Source: Acidianus hospitalis
Lineage (GTDB): Archaea; Thermoproteota; Thermoprotei_A; Sulfolobales; Sulfolobaceae
Length of the DNA stretch: 23,294 nt
Assembly: GCA_003086435.1 (NCBI GenBank)
Contig: QEFD01000192.1
Span: 1 to 23,294 of the forward strand
Direction: 5' to 3'
Shown here piece after piece: positions 7,083-17,652 of the stretch (the first letter of the stretch is position 1; every line of letters begins with the position of its first letter). A program made the translations under genes and the position numbers. The notes under the pieces were generated by a model that ran no database searches, was not told where the DNA came from, and was given only the letters and a program-made list of their open reading frames with translations.

Positions 7083-7155
7083 GCCGCAGTAGCTCAGCTG
7101 GAAGAGCGCCCGGCTGTTAACCGGGCGGTCGCTGGTTCGAGTCCAGCCTGCGGCG
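7083..7155 (+). tRNA. tRNA-Asn (GTT)
   Basis: A complete cloverleaf without intron: acceptor GCCGCAG/CTGCGGC, D stem GCTC/GAGC, anticodon stem CCCGG/CCGGG around loop CTGTTAA (anticodon GTT), T stem GCTGG/CCAGC with loop TTCGAGT, and discriminator G. CCA is not encoded. The 3' part doubles as the attachment site of a lost integrative element: the minus strand from 7155 down to the stop at 7094 is read in frame by the integrase fragment next door. Confidence 0.95.
7094..7155. other. Attachment site (attL) of an SSV-type element within tRNA-Asn
   Basis: The 3' portion of tRNA-Asn read in frame by int(N). In SSV-type integration the shared att core lies within this portion of the tRNA; exact core limits cannot be set because no attR copy was found in the window. 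Confidence 0.6.
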
Positions 7156-7366
7156 CTGGCTGGGGGTACATCCTTGCCAACGCCCCCAGGCATGTTTTAA
7201 TTATCTTATCTAAGGAATCTACGTAATAGTCTCTTCTCTGACCACCATCACCCTTCTCTATTAAGTAAACATAATACTTTCCCTTAACCTCACGAATTCG
7301 GATATCACCAAATGTGAAAACTTTATTACCAATGTTTATCAGGTGGGGGTATTTAAGGACTGTCAA
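7094..7366 (-). pseudogene. int(N): N-terminal fragment of an SSV-type integrase at tRNA-Asn
   Basis: A 90-residue ORF (TTG start) running toward and through tRNA-Asn. Residues 18-36 (FGDIRIREVKGKYYVYLIE) match the N-terminal pattern of fusellovirus SSV1 integrase as I recall it: YGD, then RE-x-KG-(K/R)-YYVY. A YYVDSLDKIIK helix follows. The last residues, AGLEPATARLTAG, are the complement of the tRNA, in the same frame as the PPGFEPGTSGSGGG stretch that SSV1 integrase encodes across its own att site in tRNA-Arg. SSV-type elements split int on integration, leaving int(N) overlapping the intact tRNA and int(C) at the far end. Here the tyrosine-recombinase catalytic domain is absent and no int(C) is seen, so it cannot be active. 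The element would have extended rightward from 7155. The exact start is uncertain. Confidence 0.8.
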
Positions 7367-7380
7367 TTATCATACTAGGC

Positions 7381-7458
7381 ATGGAGTTGAAAGGAGACGG
7401 TAACAATTTCTTAGTTGTGCAAAAAACTGAATATGTAATACTTTACGGTAGTGTCTAA
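7381..7458 (+). CDS. Tiny ORF (25 codons), probable truncated element gene
   Basis: ATG at 7381 with a TATA-like TATTTAAG (7350-7357) centred 27 bases upstream, the exact spacing for a leaderless start. It encodes 25 residues (begins MELKGDGNNF, ends VILYGSV) and stops at 7458. It is divergent from the integrase fragment, 14 bases away. It may be the surviving 5' end of a gene of the lost integrated element. Too short to assign. Confidence 0.3.
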   Translation: MELKGDGNNFLVVQKTEYVILYGSV

Positions 7459-7790
7459 AATTCAAACTGAGTGAATTTCATGAGAATTACTATGGTTGAA
7501 AATCAATAGGACTAAAATCGTAAAAGCGTCCAAATCCCCAAGGGCTGAATCCTTTTTCACGTAGATAGAAATCTTTTTGTCTGTTTATAATAAATTTTTG
7601 TTGATAAATAATGATCTCTCACGCCGATGTGGGCTATGCCCAAAAGGGTGGGAGCAGCGATGTGAGCCCCGTGCCGTTGGAGTCCCATGACCCACCTGTG
7701 GTTGAGGGCTAAGTCTCTACACTCGATCATGATTGATCATAAAATGAGTGAAATGGAAGTGTAGGGACAAACGGTATAGGGTAAAAATCT
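7458..7790 (+). mobile_element. Degenerate IS200/IS605-type remnant (tnpB 3' end and flanks)
   Basis: Most of the 490-base gap before gltX. A GC-rich block (7620-7710) in AT-rich surroundings encodes a tnpB-like C-terminus and is followed by a long stem: GTCTCTACACT (7713-7723) pairs with AGTGTAGGGAC (7758-7768), enclosing a GATCA/TGATC hairpin. At the left, AAATTCA/TGAATTT (7458-7464 and 7472-7478) forms a small hairpin. The left and right structures share TGAGTGAA (7468-7475 and 7745-7752). Subterminal hairpins are typical of IS200/IS605 ends. No tnpA and no tnpB body remain, so this would be a deletion derivative. True ends are not defined. Confidence 0.45.
7611..7712 (+). pseudogene. tnpB C-terminal fragment / possible omega-RNA scaffold region
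   Basis: An in-frame stretch of 33 codons ending in TAA at 7710-7712, reading MISHADVGYAQKGG, then SSDVSPVPLESHDPPVVEG. The ADV followed by small residues resembles the last RuvC motif (A-D-x-N-A-A) of TnpB, and a Pro/Asp-rich tail ending soon after it is common in crenarchaeal TnpB proteins. A stop (TAA) lies two codons before the ATG, so nothing upstream is coding. The DNA is much more GC-rich than its surroundings and contains a TGGGC/GCCCA hairpin (7629-7641), as expected where the tnpB 3' end overlaps its omega (re) RNA. Alternatively it is an unrelated structured RNA. Confidence 0.45.
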
Positions 7791-7856
7791 ATATTGGTTA
7801 GCCAGACGTTTCGCATTACAAAGCTTTCTTATTATATAAAAGTTTTTGAGAAAAAG

Positions 7857-9569
7857 TCATTCATGTGCATATATTACTGTTAATTCGTTATTACTCTCAT
7901 TCTTGGAGTCGACTCTAACGAAACCGTATCTAATGAATTGTACTATTTCGTCTGGATTAAGGTTAATTGCATATCTTTCGGCTTTTCCATTAATTATCTT
8001 TAAGTCTTGGTTTGGATCAGCTTTTATCACATTTACGTTAACTTCCTCTCCTTTCTTGACCCATTGGACTATTTTTGCATTCATTTTCTTTGCGTCTTCT
8101 ACTGATTTGCTTACGTAGACTAATTTGTTTCCTTCAACTTTAACATTGCATAGTTCAACAAGTCTAATTATACTTTGGTTTTCTGCATCAGCCTTTTCTA
8201 CAAGTATTTTATCTCCAGGTTTTACCGTAATTTCCCTAAATTCCTTCATAGATGGGCTCAGAGGTATTTTGGCAGTCATTTCTCCTGGAATTTCAAGCGT
8301 AAACTCGGAGTAGTTTTCTACATACATTATCCTTTTTGCAATAGGATCGAGTTTTTTCCTATTTAATGCGGCTATGTTCTCAAAGCTAATTGTTGCGTCA
8401 GATGGTTTTACTCCAACTTCTATGATTATTTCTCTAATAGTTTCTGGTAAAATTCCTCTTCTTCTTAGTCCTGCAATAGTAGGTAATCTTGGATCGTCTT
8501 TTGTGGTCCCTTTTTCCATCATTCCTTTTATTTTCGATTTACTCATCATGAACCCTTCTAATTTAAGCCTTCCAAATTCCATAACTTCGGGAATTTCCCA
8601 GCCCATATAGTTGAATACCCATTTTTGTTTATCCGCATTGCTCATATGCTCCTTAGCTCTTAAAATGTGAGTTATTTTATAATCGTGATCATCTACTGCC
8701 GAAGCAAAATTATACGTTGGCCATACCCAATATTTATCACCAACAAGAGGGTGAGGGTTTTTCTCGGTATCGACTATCCTAGCCATTACCCAATCTATTT
8801 TTGAAGGATCTGGATCGTTGAGGTCAGTCTTTATCCTAAGCACTGCCTCTCCTTCTTTAAATTTTCTTTCTAACATTTTTTCCCATAATTCAAGGTTGTA
8901 TTCTACTGGTTTTGATCTATTAAAGCAGGGTAAGGAAAAGTTTCTAGTCTCTTTCATTTTCTTAAATTCTTCTTCGCTGCAAGTATCTACGTAAGCGTAA
9001 CCTTTTTCGATCATTTCTTTAGCAACTTCATAATATCTTTCAAGTCTTGATGAGGCCGTAAATTCTTCTTGCCAAGTTATTCCTAACCACTTTAAATCCT
9101 CTCTTATCCAATCATAAGCTTCTCTCAGCGGTTTCTTTACTTTTGGATCAGTATCGTCAAATCTTAAAATGAATTTACCTTTATACATTCTAGCATATTC
9201 GTAAGAAAGAATTGCGGCTCTTGTATTACCTAAGTGTATTGGCCCATCTGGATTTGGAGCAAACCTAGTTATTACTTCACCTTTAACGTTAGGCAAGGGT
9301 GGCAAAGTTTTCTTTTCTTCTTCAGTTTTCTTCTTTGTTAGCATTTCTGGGAACTTTGCCTCTAGTTCTTTTTTCTGATCTTCTAAGCTCATGGAATTTA
9401 CTTTTTCTACTATTTCTTGTACTCTCTTTGCTATTTCCTTAGCTTTTGGTTTTAACTCTGGTTTTTCTCCTAGAACTTTACTCATTACTGGGCCTACTGC
9501 TGCTTTGCCATCATGCTTAACTGCATTGTCTAATGCATACTTGTAAATTATCTCATCTATTTCTTCCAT
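7857..9569 (-). CDS. gltX: Glutamyl-tRNA synthetase, archaeal type
   Basis: 570 residues, the length of archaeal GluRS. A helical N-terminal extension (1-90) precedes the Rossmann catalytic core, which begins with [15 protein letters not shown] (class I HIGH-type motif HLGN at about 112-115). MMSKSK at 341-346 is the KMSKS motif. The C-terminal half (from about 390) is the beta-barrel anticodon-binding region of the archaeal/eukaryotic GluRS-GlnRS lineage. It charges tRNA-Glu and, as Sulfolobales lack GlnRS, probably also tRNA-Gln for GatDE amidation. It is the last gene of an HD hydrolase-PGP-gltX operon; its ATG overlaps the end of the phosphatase gene by 17 bases. The element fossil beside tRNA-Asn lies directly downstream of its stop. 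Confidence 0.95.
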   Translation of the reverse strand: MEEIDEIIYKYALDNAVKHDGKAAVGPVMSKVLGEKPELKPKAKEIAKRVQEIVEKVNSMSLEDQKKELEAKFPEMLTKKKTEEEKKTLPPLPNVKGEVITRFAPNPDGPIHLGNTRAAILSYEYARMYKGKFILRFDDTDPKVKKPLREAYDWIREDLKWLGITWQEEFTASSRLERYYEVAKEMIEKGYAYVDTCSEEEFKKMKETRNFSLPCFNRSKPVEYNLELWEKMLERKFKEGEAVLRIKTDLNDPDPSKIDWVMARIVDTEKNPHPLVGDKYWVWPTYNFASAVDDHDYKITHILRAKEHMSNADKQKWVFNYMGWEIPEVMEFGRLKLEGFMMSKSKIKGMMEKGTTKDDPRLPTIAGLRRRGILPETIREIIIEVGVKPSDATISFENIAALNRKKLDPIAKRIMYVENYSEFTLEIPGEMTAKIPLSPSMKEFREITVKPGDKILVEKADAENQSIIRLVELCNVKVEGNKLVYVSKSVEDAKKMNAKIVQWVKKGEEVNVNVIKADPNQDLKIINGKAERYAINLNPDEIVQFIRYGFVRVDSKNESNNELTVIYAHE

Positions 9570-10242
9570 TTAATTTTCCCTCCAATATCATTGTAACTAG
9601 TTCTTTAACTCCTTCCCCACTCTTAAGATTTAATATAATGTCTGCCTCTTTTTTTAACTCTTCCTCAGCATTACCAACTGCAACTTTTATTCCTACTTCT
9701 TTGAACATATCTAAGTCAGTTAATGAATCTCCTATTCCTATAACCTCTTCTTTTTTAACGCCGTGAAGTTCTATAAGTTTTCTAACTCCAACCATTTTAC
9801 CAGCCGGTTTAAATGCGATGTGTAATGCATATCCCGAGGAGTTAATATATAACCCCTTTTCTTCTGCCCACTTAATCATTTCTTCTGTAATATCTGGAGG
9901 CGTAAAACCGAAGTCGCATTCCCTATAATCGTTTTGCCAACTATCCTTTAGTTTGAATTTTTCTCTAAATTCCTCTAATATTTGTCTATCCATAGGTTTG
10001 CATACCCTAATCTTTTGTTTATAAAAGACTACGCAACCGTTCTCTGCAACTACTCCACCAGAGAATCCTAAATAATTATGCAATCCTCTTAATACTGGAT
10101 AAGAATTACCGCTAACTAGTGCAACTTTTATTCCCCTTTCTTCCAATAATCTAAGATATTTTATTGCATCTAGGCTAACCTTGTATATTCCTCTATCTTC
10201 AGTTAATGTGCCATCAAGATCTGTTAGCACTAGTTTAATCAA
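9553..10242 (-). CDS. Phosphoglycolate phosphatase, HAD superfamily
   Basis: 229 residues. HAD motif I is TDLDGTLT (nucleophile D8, acid D10), motif II is ALVSGNS (S44), motif III is the lysine in FKPAGKMVG (about 157-166), and motif IV is [12 protein letters not shown] (about 182-193). Length and cap type (C2, Cof-like) match the archaeal phosphoglycolate phosphatase family, which hydrolyses 2-phosphoglycolate to glycolate; a broader sugar-phosphate phosphatase role cannot be excluded. Its start overlaps the stop of the HD gene by 4 bases and its end overlaps the gltX start by 17 bases, so the three genes form a tight operon. Confidence 0.85.
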   Translation of the reverse strand: MIKLVLTDLDGTLTEDRGIYKVSLDAIKYLRLLEERGIKVALVSGNSYPVLRGLHNYLGFSGGVVAENGCVVFYKQKIRVCKPMDRQILEEFREKFKLKDSWQNDYRECDFGFTPPDITEEMIKWAEEKGLYINSSGYALHIAFKPAGKMVGVRKLIELHGVKKEEVIGIGDSLTDLDMFKEVGIKVAVGNAEEELKKEADIILNLKSGEGVKELVTMILEGKLNGRNR

Positions 10243-11417
10243 CTCAATACTTCCCTCGCTTTCTTAGCGTATTCATAATCTACGTAAACTCTTCTAATTA
10301 ATATGAAATCAGGAATTTCGTGTAAGAGTGTTGCAGAATAGTCCTTTAATTTCTTCTCTCTGCCCTTTGAAAGGATCTTAATCTTATTTTTATCAATTAT
10401 GGAAATTTTTTCTTCAAATGGATATATTGAATCAGAAGGAATACCAACTTTCTCCAATTGGTTTCTTATATCTTCTAAATAACCTTTTTCCTCTTTGTAT
10501 GACACTTCGTCATAAACGACTTTAGGTCCTTTTCTATCCATAAAATTCTTTATTTTTTGGATTATTGATAAAGGAATATCTTCAGTTAAGCAATTATAAA
10601 GAGAAGATATTATCCATTCATCATCCCAATACGGGAAAAGGCCTTCTTTTACCATTTCCCTAATATTTGACGAATCTTTAAGGTCTTTATTACAGTAGTT
10701 TATCATATACTCGTACAAGTTCCTTAAAAACAACTCGTAACCTAGTATTGTCTTATGGTAATATACTGCCTGGTACATATGCAACCTAGAAATGTAAAAA
10801 TTTTCTAAACTTATTATTCCCTTATCTTCTACTGTAATTCCTGATTGCGTATAAGATATTGTATCTATTAATCTGTCTAAGTCAAGTTTACCTAACTGGA
10901 CTCCAGTATGCCTTGAGTCTCTCATTAAATAATCTATCCTATCTACATCGACTTCTCCATCGATAATTGAAGATAATAATGAATTCCCGTGATATATGTC
11001 AAGAATTCTCGAAATTGAAAAACCGTATTTTTCTAGGATATCTTTTATTTCCGATTTTTCTAAAATGTATTCTCTTAATTCCTTATTTCCGAAACCTTGA
11101 GGTAAATAGTATCCTTCAATAGCATGACTAAATGGGAATTGTCCTATATCGTGTAATAAGCTAGCCATTTTTAGGTCTTGAAGTTCTTCGGCGTTTATTT
11201 CGCCAGAATTATAAAGTTTCTCTCCTACTTTTGATGCTAGGTAAAACGTTCCTAGCGAATGACTAAACCTTGTATGAGTAGCCCCTGGATAAACTATGTA
11301 AGCTAGGCTAGTTTGTTTTATTCTTCTGAGTCTTTGAAATTCTGGAGAATCTACAATTTCAATTTCCGCATCTCCAAGTGTTATATATCCATGAATTTCA
11401 TCGTATATCTTTTTCAT
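10239..11417 (-). CDS. HD-domain phosphohydrolase (SAMHD1/dGTPase-like)
   Basis: 392 residues. The N-terminal half is an HD domain of the kind found in archaeal SAMHD1/dGTPase relatives (COG1078-like): [28 protein letters not shown] (H53), [16 protein letters not shown] (HD at 89-90, H98) and [19 protein letters not shown], where the last metal-binding Asp lies. The family hydrolyses dNTPs or other nucleotides with Mn/Mg/Fe; the substrate here is unknown. The C-terminal 130 residues are more variable. It is the first gene of the operon with the phosphatase and gltX. Its promoter is TTTTATATTT at 11438-11447, 26 bases upstream of the ATG and touching the 3' end of the 5S rRNA gene. Confidence 0.85.
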   Translation of the reverse strand: MKKIYDEIHGYITLGDAEIEIVDSPEFQRLRRIKQTSLAYIVYPGATHTRFSHSLGTFYLASKVGEKLYNSGEINAEELQDLKMASLLHDIGQFPFSHAIEGYYLPQGFGNKELREYILEKSEIKDILEKYGFSISRILDIYHGNSLLSSIIDGEVDVDRIDYLMRDSRHTGVQLGKLDLDRLIDTISYTQSGITVEDKGIISLENFYISRLHMYQAVYYHKTILGYELFLRNLYEYMINYCNKDLKDSSNIREMVKEGLFPYWDDEWIISSLYNCLTEDIPLSIIQKIKNFMDRKGPKVVYDEVSYKEEKGYLEDIRNQLEKVGIPSDSIYPFEEKISIIDKNKIKILSKGREKKLKDYSATLLHEIPDFILIRRVYVDYEYAKKAREVLS

Positions 11418-11437
11418 ACATTATATGAAAAGGAGAG

Positions 11438-11445
11438 AAATATAA

Positions 11446-11447
<2 letters not shown>
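11438..11447 (-). promoter_or_regulatory. TATA box of the HD-PGP-gltX operon, abutting the 5S rRNA 3' end
   Basis: TTTTATATTT on the minus strand, centred 26 bases before the ATG at 11417. Its first four T residues are also the T-run that ends the 5S rRNA gene, so 5S terminator and operon promoter share bases. Confidence 0.6.
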
Positions 11448-11569
<122 letters not shown>

Positions 11570-11591
11570 AATAAAAGAAAAGGAGTAGAAG

Positions 11592-11602
11592 TATAAAAAA
11601 TT
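11592..11602 (-). promoter_or_regulatory. TATA box of the 5S rRNA gene
   Basis: AATTTTTTATA on the minus strand, centred 27 bases upstream of the 5S 5' end. It overlaps the stop codon of the preceding minus-strand gene (11601-11603), so the 5S gene has its own promoter placed at the end of the upstream operon. Confidence 0.6.
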
Positions 11603-11798
11603 ACTTATGCTGATTACTGGGGGATTCAGCGTAAATTCCAGCTATGTAAAGCTTTCCTCCATCTTTTGGACAAGTTCCTACGAGTTTAGGAACGAAATCT
11701 CCTTGCTGAAAATCTCTAATAATAGAATAATCACAAGTCATGCACTTTATTAGAGTTTTTACTACAAGTGGTTGTTTTGTTTCTGAAGATATTGCCAT
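11601..11798 (-). CDS. Small zinc-ribbon-like hypothetical protein
   Basis: 65 residues with CMTC (C19, C22) and GTCPKDGGKL (C43), spaced like the two knuckles of a zinc ribbon whose fourth ligand would be non-cysteine (for example D46). It follows the DUF1512-like gene after 6 bases on the same strand and is probably co-transcribed with it. Its stop overlaps the 5S TATA box. Function unknown; such small zinc ribbons in archaea often bind nucleic acid or act as subunits. Confidence 0.65.
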   Translation of the reverse strand: MAISSETKQPLVVKTLIKCMTCDYSIIRDFQQGDFVPKLVGTCPKDGGKLYIAGIYAESPSNQHK

Positions 11799-11804
11799 TT
11801 TACA

Positions 11805-12950
<1,146 letters not shown>

Positions 12951-13007
12951 ATACCTTCTTGTAACTTATCTGCATTTGCCCAAATTAAACTTTTACCAAA
13001 ATCTAAT

Positions 13008-13901
13008 TTACGTTATAACTATCGTTTCGTCTTTACCTACGTAAACTGTATGTTCGAATTGCGACACCATTCCTTTCCTTATTTCTATTAATACTGGGTA
13101 TGAATTTAATGCTTTCTTTCTGACTAAGTTTTTAAGAGTTTTCTCAACTTTTTCCTTATCTCCTAAGTCTGAAAGCCATCTTTCTGAGAACGGTAATGTT
13201 TTAAATCTCTTATTTATCACATCTAGGAATTGTTTTTCCTCTTCTGTTAATCCTTTAGGAACAAAAGACTTTGCAGAATATATAGTCTCCATTTTTCCTT
13301 CAATTACTTCTCCAAATCCGTCCGTAGCAAAGGGCTCTATTGCGTAAGTATTTCCTTCCATTATTCTTCCCATATTTCTTTCATAAACATTAGGTACAAA
13401 TACTCCTGCATGCAACTCGTACCTTCTTATTAAATGCCCTCCTAAATTTCTGACTGGAGAGTAGCCGTTCATTCTAATTACTCTTTCAATAACTTTTCCT
13501 ATATCTCCGAGGCTTACGCCGGGCTTAAAGTTTGATATTGCAGCATTTAACGCTTCTTTGGAGGCATCTGCTAGCCTTTGATATTTATCGTCTAAAACGA
13601 CAGTAACTGCAGTATCAGAGATGTAACCATCAATTTGTGCTCCAATATCCAATTTTACTACTGCACCTTCTGGAATTACTTTCTCGTCTCCTATAACTGG
13701 ACTATAATGTGCAGCTTCATAATTTATTGATAAATTGCAAGGAAATGCAGGAAAAGCTCCTCTCTCTATGATCATTTTTTCTACAGCTTCACAAACATCT
13801 AAGACTTTTACTCCAGGTTTTATCATTTTAGCTCCTGCATCTCTTGCTTCTGCAGCAATTTTTCCCACTTTCATGATAATTTTTAGTTCTTCATCTGTCA
13901 T
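13008..13901 (-). CDS. map: Methionine aminopeptidase, type II
   Basis: 297 residues, archaeal type II length. The five metal ligands are all in place: D85 (KLDIG), D96 (SDTAV), H156 (GGHLI), E189 (AIEPFA) and E283 (QFEHTV). The substrate-binding H65 (AAHYSP) is also present. The insertion of about 60 residues between the last two ligands (roughly 215-275) is the helical subdomain that defines type II enzymes. It removes the initiator methionine from nascent proteins in the cytosol. It is divergent from the UPF0173 gene, with 38 bases between start codons; a TATA candidate on its strand lies at 13924-13935. Confidence 0.95.
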   Translation of the reverse strand: MTDEELKIIMKVGKIAAEARDAGAKMIKPGVKVLDVCEAVEKMIIERGAFPAFPCNLSINYEAAHYSPVIGDEKVIPEGAVVKLDIGAQIDGYISDTAVTVVLDDKYQRLADASKEALNAAISNFKPGVSLGDIGKVIERVIRMNGYSPVRNLGGHLIRRYELHAGVFVPNVYERNMGRIMEGNTYAIEPFATDGFGEVIEGKMETIYSAKSFVPKGLTEEEKQFLDVINKRFKTLPFSERWLSDLGDKEKVEKTLKNLVRKKALNSYPVLIEIRKGMVSQFEHTVYVGKDETIVIT

Positions 13902-13908
13902 AATGGAA

Positions 13909-13935
13909 GTTTTTATTTCTTGGTTATTAATATTA
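13909..13935. promoter_or_regulatory. Overlapping divergent promoters of map and the UPF0173 gene
   Basis: GTTTTTATTT (13909-13918) is centred 26 bases before the plus-strand ATG at 13940. TAATATTAATAA (13924-13935, minus strand) is centred about 28 bases before the map ATG at 13901. Each TATA lies in the transcribed start region of the other gene, so the two may compete. Confidence 0.5.
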
Positions 13936-13939
13936 TCTC

Positions 13940-14620
13940 ATGCCTTCCCTAAGGTGGCTAGGTCACGCGGCAGTTGAACTAAATTTACAAGGCAAGAAAA
14001 TAGTGATAGATCCCTTTATAAAGAATAACCCAACGGCTCCAGTTAAGTTATCTTATTTTGACGACTTTGATTTAATAGCCGTAACACACGATCATTATGA
14101 CCATTTAGGCGATACAGTAGAAATTATGAATAAAAATAAGAAAGCATTACTCTTTGCTACATGGGATTTAGAAAATTACTTGAATAAGGAATACAACATA
14201 CCATGGGATAGAATGATACCCGCGAATGTAGGTGGGTATGTTGAATACCAAGGTATTAAATTAGCGTTAACTCAAGCGATTCACTCCAGCGAACATAGTG
14301 ACCCTACGGGTGTAATTATTTCTGCTGACGGAATAACTATTTATCATGCAGGAGATACTGGACTATTTGAAGGCATGAAAATAATTGGAGAGGTCTTTAA
14401 ACCAGATTATGCCTTACTTCCTATAGGAGGAAGATTTACCATGGACCCTTATCAAGCGTCAATAGCGGTAGACATGATAAAGCCCAAGAAGGGTGTAATT
14501 CCAATTCATTATAATACTTGGGATTTAATTAAAGTAGATCCTGGAGACTTTGAAAGATATGTTAAAGATAAAGGTTATAAGCCAATAATCTTACAACCTG
14601 GACAGAGCATAGAGTTGTAA
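13940..14620 (+). CDS. UPF0173 metal-dependent hydrolase (metallo-beta-lactamase fold)
   Basis: 226 residues, typical for UPF0173. The metal-binding HxHxDH motif is [10 protein letters not shown] (H50, H52, D54, H55). Further ligands lie in AIHSSEH (about 114-120), YHAGDTGLF (D at about 138) and PIHYNTWDL near the C-terminus. WLGHAAVEL and VIDPF at the N-terminus are the usual opening strands. Members act on unidentified substrates. It is the first gene of a plus-strand unit, with pheS starting 4 bases after its stop. Confidence 0.88.
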   Translation: MPSLRWLGHAAVELNLQGKKIVIDPFIKNNPTAPVKLSYFDDFDLIAVTHDHYDHLGDTVEIMNKNKKALLFATWDLENYLNKEYNIPWDRMIPANVGGYVEYQGIKLALTQAIHSSEHSDPTGVIISADGITIYHAGDTGLFEGMKIIGEVFKPDYALLPIGGRFTMDPYQASIAVDMIKPKKGVIPIHYNTWDLIKVDPGDFERYVKDKGYKPIILQPGQSIEL

Positions 14621-14624
14621 AGCC

Positions 14625-16031
14625 ATGTTAAGCGAGAATGAAATTAAAATTATTGATTTTTTAAAAAAGAAAGAGAATAAATCCGCTTATTCCACCGAGC
14701 TTTCATCAGTTATTCCAGAAACTGCAGTCTTTAGCTTGGCTTATTTATTAAAAGACAAAGGTTATGTGAGTGTAAAAGAGGAAGAAAAAGAGAACATTAT
14801 ATTAACTAAAGAAGGAGAAGAAAGATTAAAAGAAGGACTTCCAGAAGACAATTTAATAAATTTTTTAAAAGGTGAAAGTAAAAAAATTCAAGAAGTTGCC
14901 AAAACTTTTAAAGATTTTAATATTGCGTTAAGCTGGGCCAGGAAAAAGGGATTAATCAAGGTCGATAAAGGAGAAATTATACCTTTAAAATTGTCTTACG
15001 TTTCACCAGAATATGTTGTTCTTAAGAAGATATCTTCTTCACAAGATCTTTCAGAAGACGACAAAAAATATTTGAAAGAATTAGAAAGCAGAGGACTAAT
15101 AGAGATTAAGAAGAACAAAGTGCTATTACTTACTTTGCTTAAGGAACCAGAAATTCGTCCGACAATTACTTACTTAACTCCAGAATTATTAAGAAATAAA
15201 GAATGGACTAAATATGAGTTAAAGGAATATAACGTCGAGGCGTTACCCCCATTTATTCCATTGGGAAAGAAGCACTATTTTAAGGAGTTTTTAGAACATG
15301 TTAAGGACGTTATGGTCTCTTTAGGCTTTAAAGAAGTTAAGAGTGACTTTGTAGAAATGGAATTTTACAATTTTGATATGTTATTCCAAGCTCAAGATCA
15401 TCCTGCTAGGGAAATTCATGACAGCTTTAAGGTTAACGGAAAGGGAGAATTGCTAAACCAGAATTTAGTAAAGAGAGTAAAAGAAGTTCATGAAAAATGG
15501 TGGAAATATAGTTGGAACCAAGAGGTTGCAAAATCCTTAGTTTTAAGAAGCCAAACTACTGCAACTACGGCAAGAGTTCTTTCTACATCGCCTAATAAAG
15601 AGATTAAAGTATTCACTATAGGTAAAGTATTTAGACCAGACGCAATCGACGCTACGCATTTAATCGAATTTCATCAATTAGATGGTTTAGTTATAGAAGA
15701 GAATTTTAACTTTAGGGAACTTTTGTCAACTCTAAGGGCAATATTTTCTGGGATAGGAATTAAGGAAGTAAAATTTAAGCCAGCATATTTCCCGTTTACA
15801 GAACCTAGTGTAGAAGTTTATGGCTATATTCAAGGTTTAGGATGGGTAGAAATGGCCGGCGCAGGTTTATTAAGACCAGAAGTTACTGAGCCAGCAGGTG
15901 TTACAATGCCTGCAGGTGCTTGGGGTCTTGGATTGGATAGGCTAGCTATGTTATTTTTAGGTATTAAAGATATAAGGAACTTATATTCAGACGATATTGA
16001 GTACTTAAGGAATAGAAAGGTGGAATATTAA
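14625..16031 (+). CDS. pheS: Phenylalanyl-tRNA synthetase alpha subunit
   Basis: 468 residues, archaeal type. The N-terminal 180 residues are winged-helix-like domains (lysine-rich, with [10 protein letters not shown] and [13 protein letters not shown]) that contact tRNA. The class II catalytic core follows: motif 1 region [37 protein letters not shown]; motif 2 in [21 protein letters not shown]; and motif 3 in [13 protein letters not shown]. It forms an (alpha-beta)2 enzyme with PheT and charges tRNA-Phe. The stop codon is directly followed by the pheT ATG, so translation is coupled. Confidence 0.95.
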   Translation: MLSENEIKIIDFLKKKENKSAYSTELSSVIPETAVFSLAYLLKDKGYVSVKEEEKENIILTKEGEERLKEGLPEDNLINFLKGESKKIQEVAKTFKDFNIALSWARKKGLIKVDKGEIIPLKLSYVSPEYVVLKKISSSQDLSEDDKKYLKELESRGLIEIKKNKVLLLTLLKEPEIRPTITYLTPELLRNKEWTKYELKEYNVEALPPFIPLGKKHYFKEFLEHVKDVMVSLGFKEVKSDFVEMEFYNFDMLFQAQDHPAREIHDSFKVNGKGELLNQNLVKRVKEVHEKWWKYSWNQEVAKSLVLRSQTTATTARVLSTSPNKEIKVFTIGKVFRPDAIDATHLIEFHQLDGLVIEENFNFRELLSTLRAIFSGIGIKEVKFKPAYFPFTEPSVEVYGYIQGLGWVEMAGAGLLRPEVTEPAGVTMPAGAWGLGLDRLAMLFLGIKDIRNLYSDDIEYLRNRKVEY

Positions 16032-17651
16032 ATGGTAAATATTGTATTAAAAGAATCAAGATTACTAAACCTTCTTGGATTAGAAGAGAAAGATTTGAAT
16101 GACGTATTATTTAACTTAAAATCGGAAGTTGAGAAGAGAGGAGAAGACGAACTAGAGATAGAAATAAACTCTGATAGGTTAGATATGCTTAGTCCAGAAG
16201 GAATTAAGAGAGCAGTTGATGGAATTCTCGGAAGGAAATTGGGGGAAGCGAAATATGAAGTAGTTCCAACCAATTATCAGCTAATAATAGATGATGTAGA
16301 GAGTAGGCCTTATGCTCTTGCTGCTGTAGTTTATGATGTTAAACTCGATGATGATAGAATAAAGGAATTAATACAGTTTCAAGAGAAATTGCATTGTACC
16401 ATAGGTAGGAAAAGGAAGAAAGTCGCTATAGGTATTCACGATTTAGATAAAATAGATGGGAAGGTAATAAGATATTCAAAAGTTCCTCTAGACTATAAGT
16501 TCGTTCCATTAAACTCAGATAAGGAGATGAGCGTTTCAGAAGTAATATCTTCTACAGAGCAAGGTAAACTCTACGGTAATATATCGATTAAGGATAATTA
16601 CTCTCCTGCAATATTACAAGAGGACGGTCAAGTATTAAGCATACCACCTATAATAAATTCAAATAAAACTAAAATTAATTCTTCTACTAAGAACTTATTT
16701 ATTGATGTAACAGGAACCAATTTTGACGCTGTCGCTCAGACTTTAGATTTGTTGGTTAGTAATTTTGCTGAAGGAGGAAGCAAGATTGGAACAGTAAAGG
16801 TATCAAGGTATACTTCTTCCTCTCCACTATTAATTCATAACAAATTAGTAGTGAAAACTTCGGATATAAACAAGAGATTAGGACTAAGCTTATCTACAGA
16901 GGAGATGGCTAAGTACGTTAGAATGATGAGAATGGATGCTAATATTAACAGTGATGAAATAGAAGTGATAGTTCCACAATACAGAATAGATATAATGACT
17001 TACGTGGACATAGCAGAGGACATAGCTATGGCTTACGGGTATAAAAGCTTCAGTTTACCTCAATATACTAGCAAAGGAATGGGAGAGCTTTTGCCAATAA
17101 CCAAGCTTGAAAGAGCGTTTAGGGACTTAACAATAGGCGGAGGATTCCAGGAGATTTTCACTTTTGTGCTAAATAAGTCATCATACTTATTATACAATGA
17201 CTTTGTTAAAATACAAAATCCTATAACTGTTGAATATGACGCTGTGAGAAACTCATTGATCTGGAATATGCTTAAGTTTTTAGCAAAGAATCAACACGCT
17301 AGATTTCCTATTAAAGTATTTGAAGTAGGAGATGTGGTTGTGAAAAGTGAAGAAAGTGATACTGGATATAAAAATGACACTAGAGCATGTCTTGCAATAA
17401 TGAACAGTAGTGTCTCTTATGAGGAATTACAGTCTGTAGTTCATCAAATATTATATAATCTAAAAGGGAAGGAGCCTAGATACGTTAGGCAAGAGAAAGA
17501 TTATTTTATTAAAGGTAGATCTGCCAAAATACTGTTTGATAATAACGTTGTTGGAGAGATAGGCGAGATATCACCAGAAATTTTAGAGAAATTTAATATT
17601 GAAAATCCTGTAGTTATAGCAGAAATTTACTTGGAAAAATTGTGTGAGTGA
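16032..17651 (+). CDS. pheT: Phenylalanyl-tRNA synthetase beta subunit
   Basis: 539 residues, the shorter archaeal/eukaryotic beta subunit without the bacterial N-terminal EMAP-like and C-terminal ferredoxin-fold domains. Visible parts: an N-terminal region with [20 protein letters not shown]; the B3/B4 domain (about 80-250), which carries the editing site in this family; the B5 domain (about 270-345); and the inactive class II-like core from 360, with [25 protein letters not shown] and [12 protein letters not shown]. It starts at the base after the pheS stop and ends 8 bases into the following frame if the hydrolase starts at GTG 17644. Confidence 0.94.
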   Translation: MVNIVLKESRLLNLLGLEEKDLNDVLFNLKSEVEKRGEDELEIEINSDRLDMLSPEGIKRAVDGILGRKLGEAKYEVVPTNYQLIIDDVESRPYALAAVVYDVKLDDDRIKELIQFQEKLHCTIGRKRKKVAIGIHDLDKIDGKVIRYSKVPLDYKFVPLNSDKEMSVSEVISSTEQGKLYGNISIKDNYSPAILQEDGQVLSIPPIINSNKTKINSSTKNLFIDVTGTNFDAVAQTLDLLVSNFAEGGSKIGTVKVSRYTSSSPLLIHNKLVVKTSDINKRLGLSLSTEEMAKYVRMMRMDANINSDEIEVIVPQYRIDIMTYVDIAEDIAMAYGYKSFSLPQYTSKGMGELLPITKLERAFRDLTIGGGFQEIFTFVLNKSSYLLYNDFVKIQNPITVEYDAVRNSLIWNMLKFLAKNQHARFPIKVFEVGDVVVKSEESDTGYKNDTRACLAIMNSSVSYEELQSVVHQILYNLKGKEPRYVRQEKDYFIKGRSAKILFDNNVVGEIGEISPEILEKFNIENPVVIAEIYLEKLCE

Positions 17652-17652
17652 C

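Noticed and set aside
7646..7659. GGGAGCAGC resembling the SRP RNA helix 8 motif
   Set aside because: The rest of the SRP helix 8 consensus and long flanking pairing are missing, the block is too short, and the tnpB-tail reading frame explains it better.
7795..7808. TGGTTAGCCAGACG as a degenerate attR copy of the tRNA-Asn 3' end
   Set aside because: Alignment with the tRNA needs two gaps and several mismatches over about 15 bases, no better than chance. The true attR is not identified.
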